A stretch of DNA of 44,882 bases from Cryomorphaceae bacterium MED-G14 (GCA_002457715.1 NTKN01000003.1:1-44882), one strand, 5' to 3'; counted from the stretch's first letter, positions 1 through 8,216 are shown. The notes: a model not told the origin generated them from the sequence alone. Made by a program: numbers and translations.

Positions 1-102
1 ACTAGTATAATTCATAATATTGAACAAATTGATAGAGGTTATGAAGATATAGATATGCGTTTATCTAATATTGGTGCTAAAATTGAACGTATTAAAAATT
101 AA
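1..102 (+). CDS. murA: UDP-N-acetylglucosamine 1-carboxyvinyltransferase, C-terminal end (partial)
   Basis: Only the last 33 codons are in the window. The frame is open from base 1 and stops with TAA at 100-102. The peptide contains [21 protein letters not shown], which closely matches the conserved C-terminus of MurA, where an IDRGYE motif is followed by a leucine-containing helix and GAKIER. MurA transfers enolpyruvate from PEP to UDP-GlcNAc, the first committed step of peptidoglycan synthesis in the cytoplasm. Because only the tail is visible, catalytic residues cannot be checked. The next gene, on the other strand, ends one base later. Confidence 0.85.
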   Translation, partial: TSIIHNIEQIDRGYEDIDMRLSNIGAKIERIKN

Positions 103-103
103 A

Positions 104-379
104 TTAACGTTTACTTATTTTATTTCCTGTAATATGCCTTTGCATTTTACATTTAAACCTTGGTGTAAAAGATTCAGGGTAATGTAACAAATTTTTATGT
201 TTAGTTTTTCTACCTTTAACCCTCTTTCTCCATAGCTTAAAACTGGATGTTTTGAGATTATTTCTCATAAGCTTAATAACATCTCCTTCATTTATGCCAA
301 ATTGTAATAATATTGCATCAAAAGGAGTTCTATCTTCCCACGCCATTTCAATAATTCTATCTAAATCTCTTTGATTCAT
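104..379 (-). CDS. DUF2805 / TIGR03643 family small protein
   Basis: This 91-residue basic protein has an N-terminal half (roughly residues 4-55) resembling the TIGR03643/DUF2805 family: a helix with IIEMAWEDRTPFDAI, an FG-hinge and LMRNNLKTSSFKLWRKRVKGRKTKH. It has no signal peptide or membrane segment. The function of the family is unknown; its helix-turn-helix-like pattern and positive charge suggest nucleic-acid binding, but that is inference. It is the last gene of the photolyase operon: its ATG overlaps the stop codon of the upstream photolyase by one base (TAATG), so translation is probably coupled. The C-terminus abuts the murA stop. Confidence 0.8.
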   Translation of the reverse strand: MNQRDLDRIIEMAWEDRTPFDAILLQFGINEGDVIKLMRNNLKTSSFKLWRKRVKGRKTKHKNLLHYPESFTPRFKCKMQRHITGNKISKR

Positions 380-1848
380 TAAAGTGTTTTTAAGTATTTG
401 TCTGCAGTTTTTAGCAATGAAGTTCTTTTACTTTCTTCCATTCTATCAAAACTACTTACCAGCATTCTCATTCTAGGGTTTCTTATAAAAAATTCTCTTT
501 GCTTATCCATAAAATTCCAGAATAATGAATCCCATATTTTACACCAATCTCCTTTTTTATAATTACTCATTTTTAAAATATAGTTGCTACTACTTATGTA
601 TGGTTTTGTAGACATCATACCGGAATCTGAGAACTGACTCATTCCATAAACATTTGGAACCATAACCCAATCATATGAATCGATAAACATTTCCATGAAC
701 CACTTATAAACTTCGTTTGGCTCAAATTCACATAAAAGCATAAAATTTCCAATAATCATTAATCTTTCAATATGATTTGCATATGCTGAATTATTTATTT
801 TTTTTATGGTATCATCAATTGGTTCAATACCTGTATCACCATTATATAATGAATTCGGTATTTTTCTGTTGAAATTCCAAAAGTTTCTTGTTCTTTCTTT
901 ATTACCTACAGCAATATAGACGCCTCTTATAAACTCTCGCCAACCTATTATTTGTCTTAAAAAACCTTCACATGAATTTAATCTAATATTATTTTTTTCA
1001 TAAAAATGTAATGATTTTTCAATTACATAATTTGGACTAATTAATCCAGAGTTTAATAATGGAGAAAGGACACTATGATTTAGTATTGACTTTTCTTTTA
1101 ATACAGCATCCTCATAAGGTCCAAATTCATCAAATCTATTTACTAAAAAATCATCAAACCATTGTCTAGCTTGTTTAAAATCTGTTGGATATATGAATTT
1201 TTCAATATTTCCTGGATTGTTTTTGAAATAATCATTAATATATGATTTATTATTAACTCCAATTTCATCTTTTTGAAATGTTTTTAATTTTGGTGCTTCT
1301 TTATCTTTAGGATATTTTTCTCTATTCAAATCATCATATGTCCACTTCCCACCAGCCGGTAGGCCATTATTTATTAAGATGTTTAATTCAATTCTTTGCT
1401 TCTTGTAAAATGAGGTTTGAAAGAATTTTTTTTTCTCGCTTTTAAAAAATGATTTTAAGGTGTCTTCTGATGTAATAAAAGATGGGTTTTTATGAATATT
1501 TAATTTTATTTTAGTTTTTTTTGAATGCTTTAATATTCTTCTTGACAACCAATCATCAACAGGGTCATATATGTTAATTTCATTTACATTATTTAATTGA
1601 TCAATTAGAATTCTTATATCAGATTCTTTTTTGAAAGAATCTATATATAAAACACTTTTTCTCCTTGATAACAGGTAACTTTCATATTTTTTCATTGAAA
1701 TTCTATGAAATAGAATTTTTTGTTTATGAAACTTAAATTGGTTAAAAAATAAGTATTCCTCAACAATAATAAAATTTTTACATTGATCAACCATCTCAGA
1801 TTGTTCAAATAATTGATTGGGAAATATAATAGCTGTAGATTCTTTCAA
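379..1848 (-). CDS. Cryptochrome/photolyase family protein of the FeS-BCP (prokaryotic 6-4 photolyase) type, lacking the usual FeS cysteines
   Basis: The 489-residue length and overall pattern match the COG3046 photolyase-related family, whose studied members (for example PhrB of Agrobacterium) repair (6-4) photoproducts using FAD, a lumazine antenna and a 4Fe-4S cluster. Visible family blocks are GLPAGGKWTYD (about 163-172), SPLLNSGLISP (262-272), GFLRQIIGWREFIRGVY (295-311), ANHIERLMIIGNF (357-369) and VPNVYGMSQFSDSG (397-410). Where PhrB-like proteins carry a C-x-x-C plus a later ACPFN, this protein has a short YKKGDWCKIWDSLFW segment (430-444) with one cysteine, Cys436. It is therefore unlikely to bind the cluster in the standard way. 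It overlaps phrB upstream by 4 bases. The family assignment is firm; the substrate is not. Confidence 0.85.
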   Translation of the reverse strand: MKESTAIIFPNQLFEQSEMVDQCKNFIIVEEYLFFNQFKFHKQKILFHRISMKKYESYLLSRRKSVLYIDSFKKESDIRILIDQLNNVNEINIYDPVDDWLSRRILKHSKKTKIKLNIHKNPSFITSEDTLKSFFKSEKKKFFQTSFYKKQRIELNILINNGLPAGGKWTYDDLNREKYPKDKEAPKLKTFQKDEIGVNNKSYINDYFKNNPGNIEKFIYPTDFKQARQWFDDFLVNRFDEFGPYEDAVLKEKSILNHSVLSPLLNSGLISPNYVIEKSLHFYEKNNIRLNSCEGFLRQIIGWREFIRGVYIAVGNKERTRNFWNFNRKIPNSLYNGDTGIEPIDDTIKKINNSAYANHIERLMIIGNFMLLCEFEPNEVYKWFMEMFIDSYDWVMVPNVYGMSQFSDSGMMSTKPYISSSNYILKMSNYKKGDWCKIWDSLFWNFMDKQREFFIRNPRMRMLVSSFDRMEESKRTSLLKTADKYLKTL

Positions 1849-3140
1849 GATACTGCTTCTTTATATGCATTTAAGCATCTTTCACGGGCTAACTTGTGAT
1901 TAACAATTTCTTGAGGATATTTAGTAGTATCATACTCAGAAATCCATTTTTTTATATATACTTTTTCTTTATCAAACTTTTTCTGTTGCTCGTATGGATT
2001 AAATATTCGAAAATATGGTGCAGCATCAACACCACATCCAGCTACCCATTGCCAGTTTCCAATATTACTTGATTGTTCATAATCAAATAGCTTTGAAGCA
2101 AAATATTTTTCACCAATTCTCCAGTCAATTAAAAGATGTTTACATAAAAAACTTGCAGTTATCATTCTGACTCTATTGTGCATAAAGCCTGTTTCATTCA
2201 GTTCTCTCATTCCAGCGTCAACTATTGGATATCCTGTTTTACCTTCACACCATGCATTAAACTCATCCATATTGTTTCTCCATTTAATTTTTTCATATTT
2301 AGATTTAAAGCATTGTGTAGTTGTTTCAGGAAAATGCCAAAGAATTTGCATAAAGAACTCTCTCCATATTAATTCTTTTAAAAAGGTTTTATTTTCAGAA
2401 AGATTACTTTTTTTAACTAATGATCGAATACTTTTGGTCCCAAATCTAAGATGAAGTCCTAGCTTACTTGTTCCATCTGTTTCAGGGATATTTCTGTCTC
2501 TTTCATAGTTTTTAATTATATCATTATTGAAATTAACTTTAGGTGGTTTTATTTTTGATTCATTGATATCAAATGTTTTGGTATTAGTAGTTAACTTTTT
2601 TAATTTTTTAATTTTTGAAAGAAAAGTCTCAGATTTAAAATGTTTAACATCTTTATTTGAAAATTTTTCCATCCATTTTTTTGAGTACGGAGTATAAACA
2701 ACGTAAGGAGTAGTATCATTTTTCACCACTTCTTTTTCTTCAAAGATTACTTGATCTTTAAAGCTAAAAGATTTAATGTTGTTTGATTTTAATATTTTTA
2801 GTATTTCTTTATCCCTCTTAATTGCATAAGGTTCATAGTCTTTATTCCAGAAAACTGCATCAATTGGGTTTTCGCTTATAATTTTTTCAAAAATTTTGAC
2901 TGGACTTCCGTAATATATATTTAATGATGAATTAAATTTTATTAGTTCCTCATTTAGATTATTTAATTGACTATTAATAAAAGCTAGCCTGTGATCATTT
3001 GTATCTAATTTCTTCGTTATATTTTCATCAAAAATGAAAATTGGATTAACTATTTTACTTTGAGTTAAAGCTTGAAATAGACCATGATTGTCGATAAATC
3101 TTAAATCTCTTCTAAACCAAAATATAGACTGTTTAATCAT
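1845..3140 (-). CDS. phrB: Deoxyribodipyrimidine photolyase / cryptochrome (class I-like)
   Basis: This 431-residue protein has the two-domain photolyase layout: an N-terminal Rossmann-type antenna domain beginning SIFWFRRDLRFIDNHGL and a helical FAD domain from about residue 210. FAD and DNA contacts are recognisable in LKELIWREFF (254-263), GYPIVDAGMREL (303-314), MHNRVRMITASFL (320-332), GNWQWVAG (361-368) and DAAPYFRIFNP (372-382). It would use blue light to split cyclobutane pyrimidine dimers. Cryptochromes with signalling roles share these motifs, so repair activity is inferred from best fit to class I CPD photolyases. Its ATG overlaps the SDR stop (TAATG) and its end overlaps the next photolyase, giving a two-photolyase operon. 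Confidence 0.92.
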   Translation of the reverse strand: MIKQSIFWFRRDLRFIDNHGLFQALTQSKIVNPIFIFDENITKKLDTNDHRLAFINSQLNNLNEELIKFNSSLNIYYGSPVKIFEKIISENPIDAVFWNKDYEPYAIKRDKEILKILKSNNIKSFSFKDQVIFEEKEVVKNDTTPYVVYTPYSKKWMEKFSNKDVKHFKSETFLSKIKKLKKLTTNTKTFDINESKIKPPKVNFNNDIIKNYERDRNIPETDGTSKLGLHLRFGTKSIRSLVKKSNLSENKTFLKELIWREFFMQILWHFPETTTQCFKSKYEKIKWRNNMDEFNAWCEGKTGYPIVDAGMRELNETGFMHNRVRMITASFLCKHLLIDWRIGEKYFASKLFDYEQSSNIGNWQWVAGCGVDAAPYFRIFNPYEQQKKFDKEKVYIKKWISEYDTTKYPQEIVNHKLARERCLNAYKEAVS

Positions 3141-3835
3141 TAATTTGTTTCAATAGTTGAAAGTCCTCCATCAATTGAAATAATTTGACCAGTCATCCAA
3201 CTTGATTTTTCAGATAGCAAATACTCAATAAAGTGAGATATGTCTTCAGGTTGACCAATTCTCTTTAAAGGATGTCTTTGGGAAGATTTTTCAATTTTTA
3301 AATCGTTATTCAAAAATCTATTTGCCAGTGGGGTATTAACTAATGAAGGTGCTATTACATTTACTCTGATTTTAGGTGAAAATTCAGCAGCTAATGATTT
3401 TGCAAGACCTTCAATACCTCCTTTAGCAGCAGAAATACTTGAATGAAAAGGCATTCCTTTTTGAACTGCAACAGTGCTAAATAAAACTATACTTGATGAT
3501 TCGGAATTGTTTAAATTTTTTAATACACTTTTAATTGATTTAATAAGTCCTATTAAATTGATTTCTAAATCTTCTTTAAATGATTCAATACTCAAGCTTT
3601 TAAAAGGTCTGAGATTGATACTTCCTGGGAGATAAACAAAGCCATCAATTGATTCTGGAATTGATGAGGTATCTAATTCATCATTCAGAACATCATATTT
3701 GATATAATTAACATTTTTAGGAATAGAATTATTTGATCTGCACGCAACATAAACATTATGTTGATTTGATATTTTATCTAAAAGTGATGATCCTATACCA
3801 GACGAACCACCTATTATAAGTATATTTTTTTTCAT
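3140..3835 (-). CDS. SDR-family oxidoreductase-like protein lacking the catalytic tyrosine
   Basis: The 231-residue protein has a typical short-chain dehydrogenase fold pattern: cofactor motif GGSSGIGSS (9-17), the LPGSIN strand equivalent to the NNAG region (69-74), the SSIVLFSTVAV strand with the catalytic-serine position at Ser120, and a C-terminal GQIISIDGG. The active-site Y-x-x-x-K reads I-S-A-A-K (134-138): Lys138 is kept but the tyrosine is isoleucine. Standard SDR catalysis would therefore be impaired, so a non-catalytic, binding or altered-chemistry role is possible. It overlaps the SRPBCC gene by 4 bases and the photolyase gene by one base, so it belongs to the photolyase operon. 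The substrate is unknown. Confidence 0.85.
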   Translation of the reverse strand: MKKNILIIGGSSGIGSSLLDKISNQHNVYVACRSNNSIPKNVNYIKYDVLNDELDTSSIPESIDGFVYLPGSINLRPFKSLSIESFKEDLEINLIGLIKSIKSVLKNLNNSESSSIVLFSTVAVQKGMPFHSSISAAKGGIEGLAKSLAAEFSPKIRVNVIAPSLVNTPLANRFLNNDLKIEKSSQRHPLKRIGQPEDISHFIEYLLSEKSSWMTGQIISIDGGLSTIETN

Positions 3836-4296
3836 GATATTTCTCCAAATATTTCAATTAACTTGTTTTTTCTGTACTCAAAAATTTCATTGAGTTGATT
3901 TCTTATAAAAAGACTGTTTAAAAATTCACCAAATATTCCTCCAGGAATTTTATAATGTATAACATCTTCCATTTCTATTCCATTTTCTATCTCTTTGATA
4001 AAATGTTTATGATGCCATAATGAATATGGACCAAACCTTTGTTCATCAACAAAATATTTTTCATGCACTACATGAGTTATTTCAGTAACCCATTTAAGGG
4101 GAATATTCATAATTGGTCTTACTATATACTGTATTATTTGACCTTGATAAACAGATTTAAGATCACAGTCAGTTATCCTAAATTTCATGTAATCAGGAGT
4201 TATAGTTGATAAATTTTTTGGGTTTGATAGAAAACTCCAGCCTTCTTCAATTGTTATAGGTAAATTTTGTTTAGTATGAATTTTAAAAATTTTCAT
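3832..4296 (-). CDS. SRPBCC (START-like) family protein, first gene of the photolyase operon
   Basis: With the start at ATG 4296 the protein is 154 residues, beginning MKIFKIHTKQNLPITIEEGWSF. The frame stays open further upstream, but that extension reaches into the divergent gene and adds a hydrophobic segment not expected here, so I chose the inner start. Features of the SRPBCC ligand-binding family are the N-terminal WSFLSNPKNLSTITPDYM, the WVTEITHVV strand, the FVDEQRFGPYSLWHHKHFIKE region and the long C-terminal helix after GGIFGEFLNSLFIRNQL. Such proteins bind hydrophobic ligands in a helix-grip pocket; the ligand here is unknown. It overlaps the downstream SDR gene by 4 bases and so heads the operon. 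Confidence 0.85.
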   Translation of the reverse strand: MKIFKIHTKQNLPITIEEGWSFLSNPKNLSTITPDYMKFRITDCDLKSVYQGQIIQYIVRPIMNIPLKWVTEITHVVHEKYFVDEQRFGPYSLWHHKHFIKEIENGIEMEDVIHYKIPGGIFGEFLNSLFIRNQLNEIFEYRKNKLIEIFGEIS

Positions 4297-4330
4297 AATA
4301 TTTGTAATGACAATACTAAAAACAAAAAAC

Positions 4331-5188
4331 ATGCAAAAGTATATTATCACGTGTGTAATTTTATTGATTTGTAATCTTTCACTCACACAAATCTCTTCCC
4401 CACAGGCAAGTCCAAGATCTAAGATCTTTCAAAAAGTTGGATTAGTTGATATTTCAATTGATTATTCAAGACCTTCTAAAAAAGAAAGAAAAATTTTCGG
4501 AAATATAGTTCCCTTTAACGAAGTGTGGAGGACAGGAGCTAACCAAGCAACTGTAATTTCATTTTCTGAAGATGTTAAAGTAAACTCTAAATTATTAAAG
4601 GCTGGGGAGTATTTTTTATATTCAATTCCTGATTCTGAAAAAAATGGATTAAGTCTAATATTTTATGAGAAAAATAAAAACTGGGGAGCTCTTAAAGAGA
4701 TTGATGAAAATAAGGTTTTACTAAATATTTTTTCAAGTTTTATTACATTACCTTTTACTGTTGAAACATTTACCATTTCAATAAACAATATTTCTAATAA
4801 CGGAGCTACATTAGATTTTGCTTGGGACGATCAATTTATTTCTTATAATTTGGATGTTATGACAACTGAAAAAATGAAAAAACAGATTGATAATGTAATG
4901 TCGAATAATCCAACAAAAAATGATTTAAGCTCTGCTGCAGTATTTTATCTGGAAGAAAATATAGACATTAAACAAGCTATGAAATGGATTAACCTGGCTT
5001 ATCCTGAAAATAAAGAACATAGATATTGGCAGTATAGATATAAATCTTTGATTTATGAAAAAGCTGGTAAAATGAAAAAAGCTATCCAATATGCAAAATT
5101 AGGTCTTGATGATGCCATTAAAACTGGTGGTCCTGATGGAATAAACACTTTAAGGAGGTTAAATGATAGATTATTATCTTCTAAATAA
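4331..5188 (+). CDS. DUF2911 domain-containing secreted protein
   Basis: Starting at ATG 4331 the protein has 285 residues and an N-terminal signal-like segment (MQKYIITCVILLICNLSLTQ), so it is probably exported. An alternative ATG at 4307 would put eight residues before the signal and is less likely. The body has the DUF2911 pattern SPRSKIFQKVGLVDISIDYSRP followed by GNIVPFNEVWRTGANQAT and LKAGEYFLYSIPD. The C-terminal third is helical, with a TPR-like stretch (MKWINLAYPENKEHRYWQYR). The role of DUF2911 is not established. The gene diverges from the photolyase operon and its 3' end overlaps the symporter gene by 15 bases. Confidence 0.85.
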   Translation: MQKYIITCVILLICNLSLTQISSPQASPRSKIFQKVGLVDISIDYSRPSKKERKIFGNIVPFNEVWRTGANQATVISFSEDVKVNSKLLKAGEYFLYSIPDSEKNGLSLIFYEKNKNWGALKEIDENKVLLNIFSSFITLPFTVETFTISINNISNNGATLDFAWDDQFISYNLDVMTTEKMKKQIDNVMSNNPTKNDLSSAAVFYLEENIDIKQAMKWINLAYPENKEHRYWQYRYKSLIYEKAGKMKKAIQYAKLGLDDAIKTGGPDGINTLRRLNDRLLSSK

Positions 5189-6832
5189 TTTCAGGCTCTC
5201 AAATATTATAGATAATAATATTGTTACAGCAGCACCAATAAAATTAAGCCATAGATAGCTTATATCAATATTAAAGTATATAAAGAAAATTATAATTTGT
5301 GATATACAAGCCGCCCAAAATACTGAGTTAGCAGTTATTTTTTTTATAAAAAATGCAACAAGAAATATTCCTAAAATAGTACCATAGAAAATAGATCCTA
5401 TAATATTAACTAATTGAATTAGGTTTTCAAAAAGATTTCCAATACTTGCAAAACAAATTGCTATTAATCCCCAAGTAATCGTAAAAAACTTTGACATTTT
5501 TAAAAAATGTTTCTCACTCTTTTTTACTTTGAGATTTCTTTTATATAGGTCTACTGTGGTTGTTGCTGCAAGAGCATTAAGTTCTGATGCTGTTGATGAC
5601 ATTGCAGCACATATTATAACAGCGATTAATAGTCCAATAAGACCTCTTGGTAGATAATTTAAAATAAAGTATAAAAACACATAATCTTTATCATTTTTTT
5701 CTATTTTACTGTTTTCGTCAATTAAATTTTTAACATCATCTCTAATTTTCATTTCTTTTTTTTGTAAAGAATTTAAGATTAAAGGAGCATTTAATTTTTC
5801 ATCTAAAAATAACCTTTGAATTTCATCTTTTTCTAGGCTAAGAGTTTTGTAATCTTCTTTCAGAGCTTCAAAATTAAGTTTATGATTCTTTTCTAAATAG
5901 TCAATTGCCTGCGGATTAAAATTTAATGGAGAGTGATTAAATTCAAAAAATATAAAAACTAAAACTCCAATTAATAAAATAAAAAACTGCATTGGAATTT
6001 TAAATATTCCATTAAATACTAGACCTAATCTAATTTCTCTTACAGATTTTCCTGAAATATATCTTTGAACTTGACTTTGATCAGTCCCAAAATATGATAG
6101 AGCCAAAAATAGACCACCTGTTATACCACTCCAAAAAGTATATCTGTTATTAGGTTCAAAAGAAAAATCTAAAATTTTCATTTTTTTTGAAACTTTAGCA
6201 TAGTCCAAGAGTTTTGATGTTGTTAATTGTTCGGGGAGATTGTTAATGATAAAGAAAAAAACAAAAAATAAACCAAAAAATATAATAAACATTTGTTGCT
6301 TCTGTGTTATATTAACAGCCTTAGTTCCTCCAGAAACAGTATATATTATAACTAATAACCCAATAATTATATTCAACAATTTTAAATCTATATCTAATAC
6401 GGATGACAGTATTATAGATGGAGCAAAAATTGTAATTCCAGCTGCAAGACCACGTTGAACTAGAAATAGAATAGCACCAAGAGTTCTTGTTTTCTTATCA
6501 AATCTTTTTTCCAAAAATTCATAAGCAGTGAAGACTTTTAATTTATGGTAAATTGGAACAAATACAATGCATATAATAATCATTGCGAGTGGAAGGCCTA
6601 GATAAAATTGGAGAAATCCCATTCCATCATTGTAAGCTTGACCTGGTGTTGATAAAAAAGTGATAGCACTAGCTTGGGTTGCCATTACTGAGATACCTAT
6701 TGTGAACCAATTTGATGAATTATCTCCTTTAAGAAAAGAATTAATATTACTATTTTTTCTTGTTTTTATAGCACCATAAATTACAATAAAAAGGATTGTT
6801 GATATTAAAATAAACCAATCTAAATTATGCAT
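5174..6832 (-). CDS. Sodium:solute symporter (SSS family)
   Basis: This is a 552-residue polytopic inner-membrane protein with about 13 hydrophobic segments. SSS-family markers include an N-terminal FLKGDNSSNWFTIGISVMATQASAITFLSTPGQAY region, the AYEFLEKRFDKKTR loop, and SYFGTDQSQVQRYISGKS. A hydrophilic insertion of roughly 90 residues (about 300-390) lies in a loop before LPRGLIGLLIAVIICAAMSSTASELNA, which contains the conserved Ser/Thr-rich sodium-site helix. It would couple sodium influx to uptake of a solute that I cannot identify. It follows a 27-residue membrane-peptide gene by three bases and the KdsC-like gene upstream, with which it is probably co-transcribed. Confidence 0.9.
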   Translation of the reverse strand: MHNLDWFILISTILFIVIYGAIKTRKNSNINSFLKGDNSSNWFTIGISVMATQASAITFLSTPGQAYNDGMGFLQFYLGLPLAMIIICIVFVPIYHKLKVFTAYEFLEKRFDKKTRTLGAILFLVQRGLAAGITIFAPSIILSSVLDIDLKLLNIIIGLLVIIYTVSGGTKAVNITQKQQMFIIFFGLFFVFFFIINNLPEQLTTSKLLDYAKVSKKMKILDFSFEPNNRYTFWSGITGGLFLALSYFGTDQSQVQRYISGKSVREIRLGLVFNGIFKIPMQFFILLIGVLVFIFFEFNHSPLNFNPQAIDYLEKNHKLNFEALKEDYKTLSLEKDEIQRLFLDEKLNAPLILNSLQKKEMKIRDDVKNLIDENSKIEKNDKDYVFLYFILNYLPRGLIGLLIAVIICAAMSSTASELNALAATTTVDLYKRNLKVKKSEKHFLKMSKFFTITWGLIAICFASIGNLFENLIQLVNIIGSIFYGTILGIFLVAFFIKKITANSVFWAACISQIIIFFIYFNIDISYLWLNFIGAAVTILLSIIFESLKLFRR

Positions 6833-6835
6833 AGC

Positions 6836-6919
6836 TTATTGCATTAATAGATAGAAAAAAATTAAATATATTATGTTTAAAACTAAAACTATTGAATATT
6901 CTTTTTTCCAAAAATTCAT
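6836..6919 (-). CDS. Small single-span membrane peptide (27 aa) coupled to the symporter
   Basis: An 84-base frame encodes 27 residues: MNFWKKEYSIVLVLN followed by IIYLIFFYLLMQ. It has a short basic, aromatic N-terminus and one hydrophobic helix (about residues 9-26). Its ATG shares a base with the stop codon of the KdsC-like gene (TAATG), and its stop at 6836-6838 is three bases before the symporter ATG at 6832. This exact fit between two genes argues that it is translated. By analogy with small proteins encoded next to SSS transporters in other bacteria (YhdT with PanF, YjcH with ActP) it may be a transporter accessory peptide; that is inference. It is too short for most gene callers. Confidence 0.65.
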   Translation of the reverse strand: MNFWKKEYSIVLVLNIIYLIFFYLLMQ

Positions 6920-7440
6920 TATATATTTTTAGAAGTTTCGTTTAATTTCCATTTACCTTGTGCCTTTAAAGTTTGTTCAATTATATCTCTTACACATCCC
7001 ATTCCACCATTTTTTATCGAAACATATTCTACAATTGACCTTACCTCTGGACATGCATCATTTGGACATGATGATAAACCACAAACTTGAAGGATAGTAA
7101 TGTCAGGAAGATCATCTCCCATAAATACAGTTTCTGAGTTATTTAGATTATACTTATCTAAAAACTCTTTGTAAATCATTTTTTTATTATCAACTCCTAA
7201 AAAAACTTCTTTAACCCCAAGTCTATTTAACCTCTTTCTTACTCCTTCATTATTACCCCCACTTATTACACATATGTTATAACCTAAATCTGTTGCAAGC
7301 TTTACAGCAATTCCATCTCTAGTACTGAATTGTCTTAATTCATTACCATTTATATCTACAGTTATAGATCCATCAGTAAATACTCCATCAACATCAAAAA
7401 CAAAGTTTTTTATACTTTTTAATTTTGTTTTGTAGCTCAT
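6919..7440 (-). CDS. kdsC: HAD-family phosphatase, KdsC-like (3-deoxy-D-manno-octulosonate 8-phosphate phosphatase)
   Basis: The 173-residue length and motifs fit the C0-type HAD phosphatase KdsC: motif I FVFDVDGVFTDG (13-24) with the nucleophile and acid aspartates, the RDGIAVKLA segment, motif II ISGG (about 59-62), Lys in the DNKKMIYKEF region, and motif III FMGDDLPDI followed by CPNDACPEV. KdsC removes the phosphate from KDO-8-P in the lipopolysaccharide core pathway. Related nucleotide-sugar or sialic acid 9-P phosphatases look similar, so the substrate is probable, not proven. It overlaps the upstream DUF2520 gene by 4 bases and the downstream 27-residue peptide by one base. Confidence 0.85.
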   Translation of the reverse strand: MSYKTKLKSIKNFVFDVDGVFTDGSITVDINGNELRQFSTRDGIAVKLATDLGYNICVISGGNNEGVRKRLNRLGVKEVFLGVDNKKMIYKEFLDKYNLNNSETVFMGDDLPDITILQVCGLSSCPNDACPEVRSIVEYVSIKNGGMGCVRDIIEQTLKAQGKWKLNETSKNI

Positions 7441-8216
7441 TGTTTATCAAATTTAGTTTTAATAATTGATTCAGTTATAGACTTGTATATATCTATACTG
7501 AAAGTTAGATTATTTTTCTTTAAAAAATTTATATGATTCTCAATTGTTTCTAAATCATTTCTTGAAGCTGGTCCAGTTTGAGCATCATAACTAGAAATGG
7601 ATTTGATTTTTAGAATTGTTTCTTCACAAAGTGGATGAATTAGATCTTTATCAATGTCAAATTTTTTAAGAAGTTTTTCGCTGGTATATATCAAATGATT
7701 TGTAAAGTTATTAGCAAAAACAGCTGACAAGTGACAAATTAATCTTTTATCACTATTCATTATGATTGTCTTTTTAGAAAGTTTACTGCTAAAATCAATT
7801 AATTCATTCAGAGTTTTATTATTTGAAGCTTCTACTAAAAGAGGAATTTTATTGAAATCAATATTTCTATCAAAACTAAATGTTTGAAGAGGGTATATGA
7901 CACCAAATTTCAAATGAGTATTTAAAATTGACATATTAATACTTCCTGATGTATGTAAAACTGTTCCTTCAAATTTTTTAATATTTATACTTACGGATTT
8001 AACCGAATTATCAGAGACAGCAATGATACAATACTTACTTTTTTTTAGTTTAGAAAAATTACTTGAATAAATATCTGAAAACTCATTAAAGTGCGAGTTT
8101 ATCCTTTTTGACCTACCTAGAATTTGAATTAGTTTTAATTTTGGGTTATTGTTTATCTCTTTTGCAAAGTGATAAGCTACCTTACCAGTTCCTATTATAA
8201 TTATCTCATCAATCAT
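7437..8216 (-). CDS. DUF2520 / Rossmann-like domain protein
   Basis: This 259-residue protein has an N-terminal nucleotide-binding fold (IIIIGTGKVAYHFAKEI, about 5-21) and an all-helical C-terminal domain with the family motif GPASRND in front of a long helix. A middle segment VLHTSGSINMSIL and GVIYPLQTFS matches the DUF2520/Rossmann-like family, which resembles ketopantoate and pyrroline-carboxylate reductases in architecture. It probably binds NAD(P), but no substrate is known. It heads the operon DUF2520, kdsC, small peptide, symporter and is divergent from ndk, with 63 bases between the two start codons. Confidence 0.85.
   Translation of the reverse strand: MIDEIIIIGTGKVAYHFAKEINNNPKLKLIQILGRSKRINSHFNEFSDIYSSNFSKLKKSKYCIIAVSDNSVKSVSINIKKFEGTVLHTSGSINMSILNTHLKFGVIYPLQTFSFDRNIDFNKIPLLVEASNNKTLNELIDFSSKLSKKTIIMNSDKRLICHLSAVFANNFTNHLIYTSEKLLKKFDIDKDLIHPLCEETILKIKSISSYDAQTGPASRNDLETIENHINFLKKNNLTFSIDIYKSITESIIKTKFDKQ

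Noticed and set aside
2176-2454. Open frame on the plus strand antisense to the class I photolyase
   Set aside because: The photolyase frame on the other strand has full family motifs. The antisense frame has no recognisable domain and is an AT-rich shadow.
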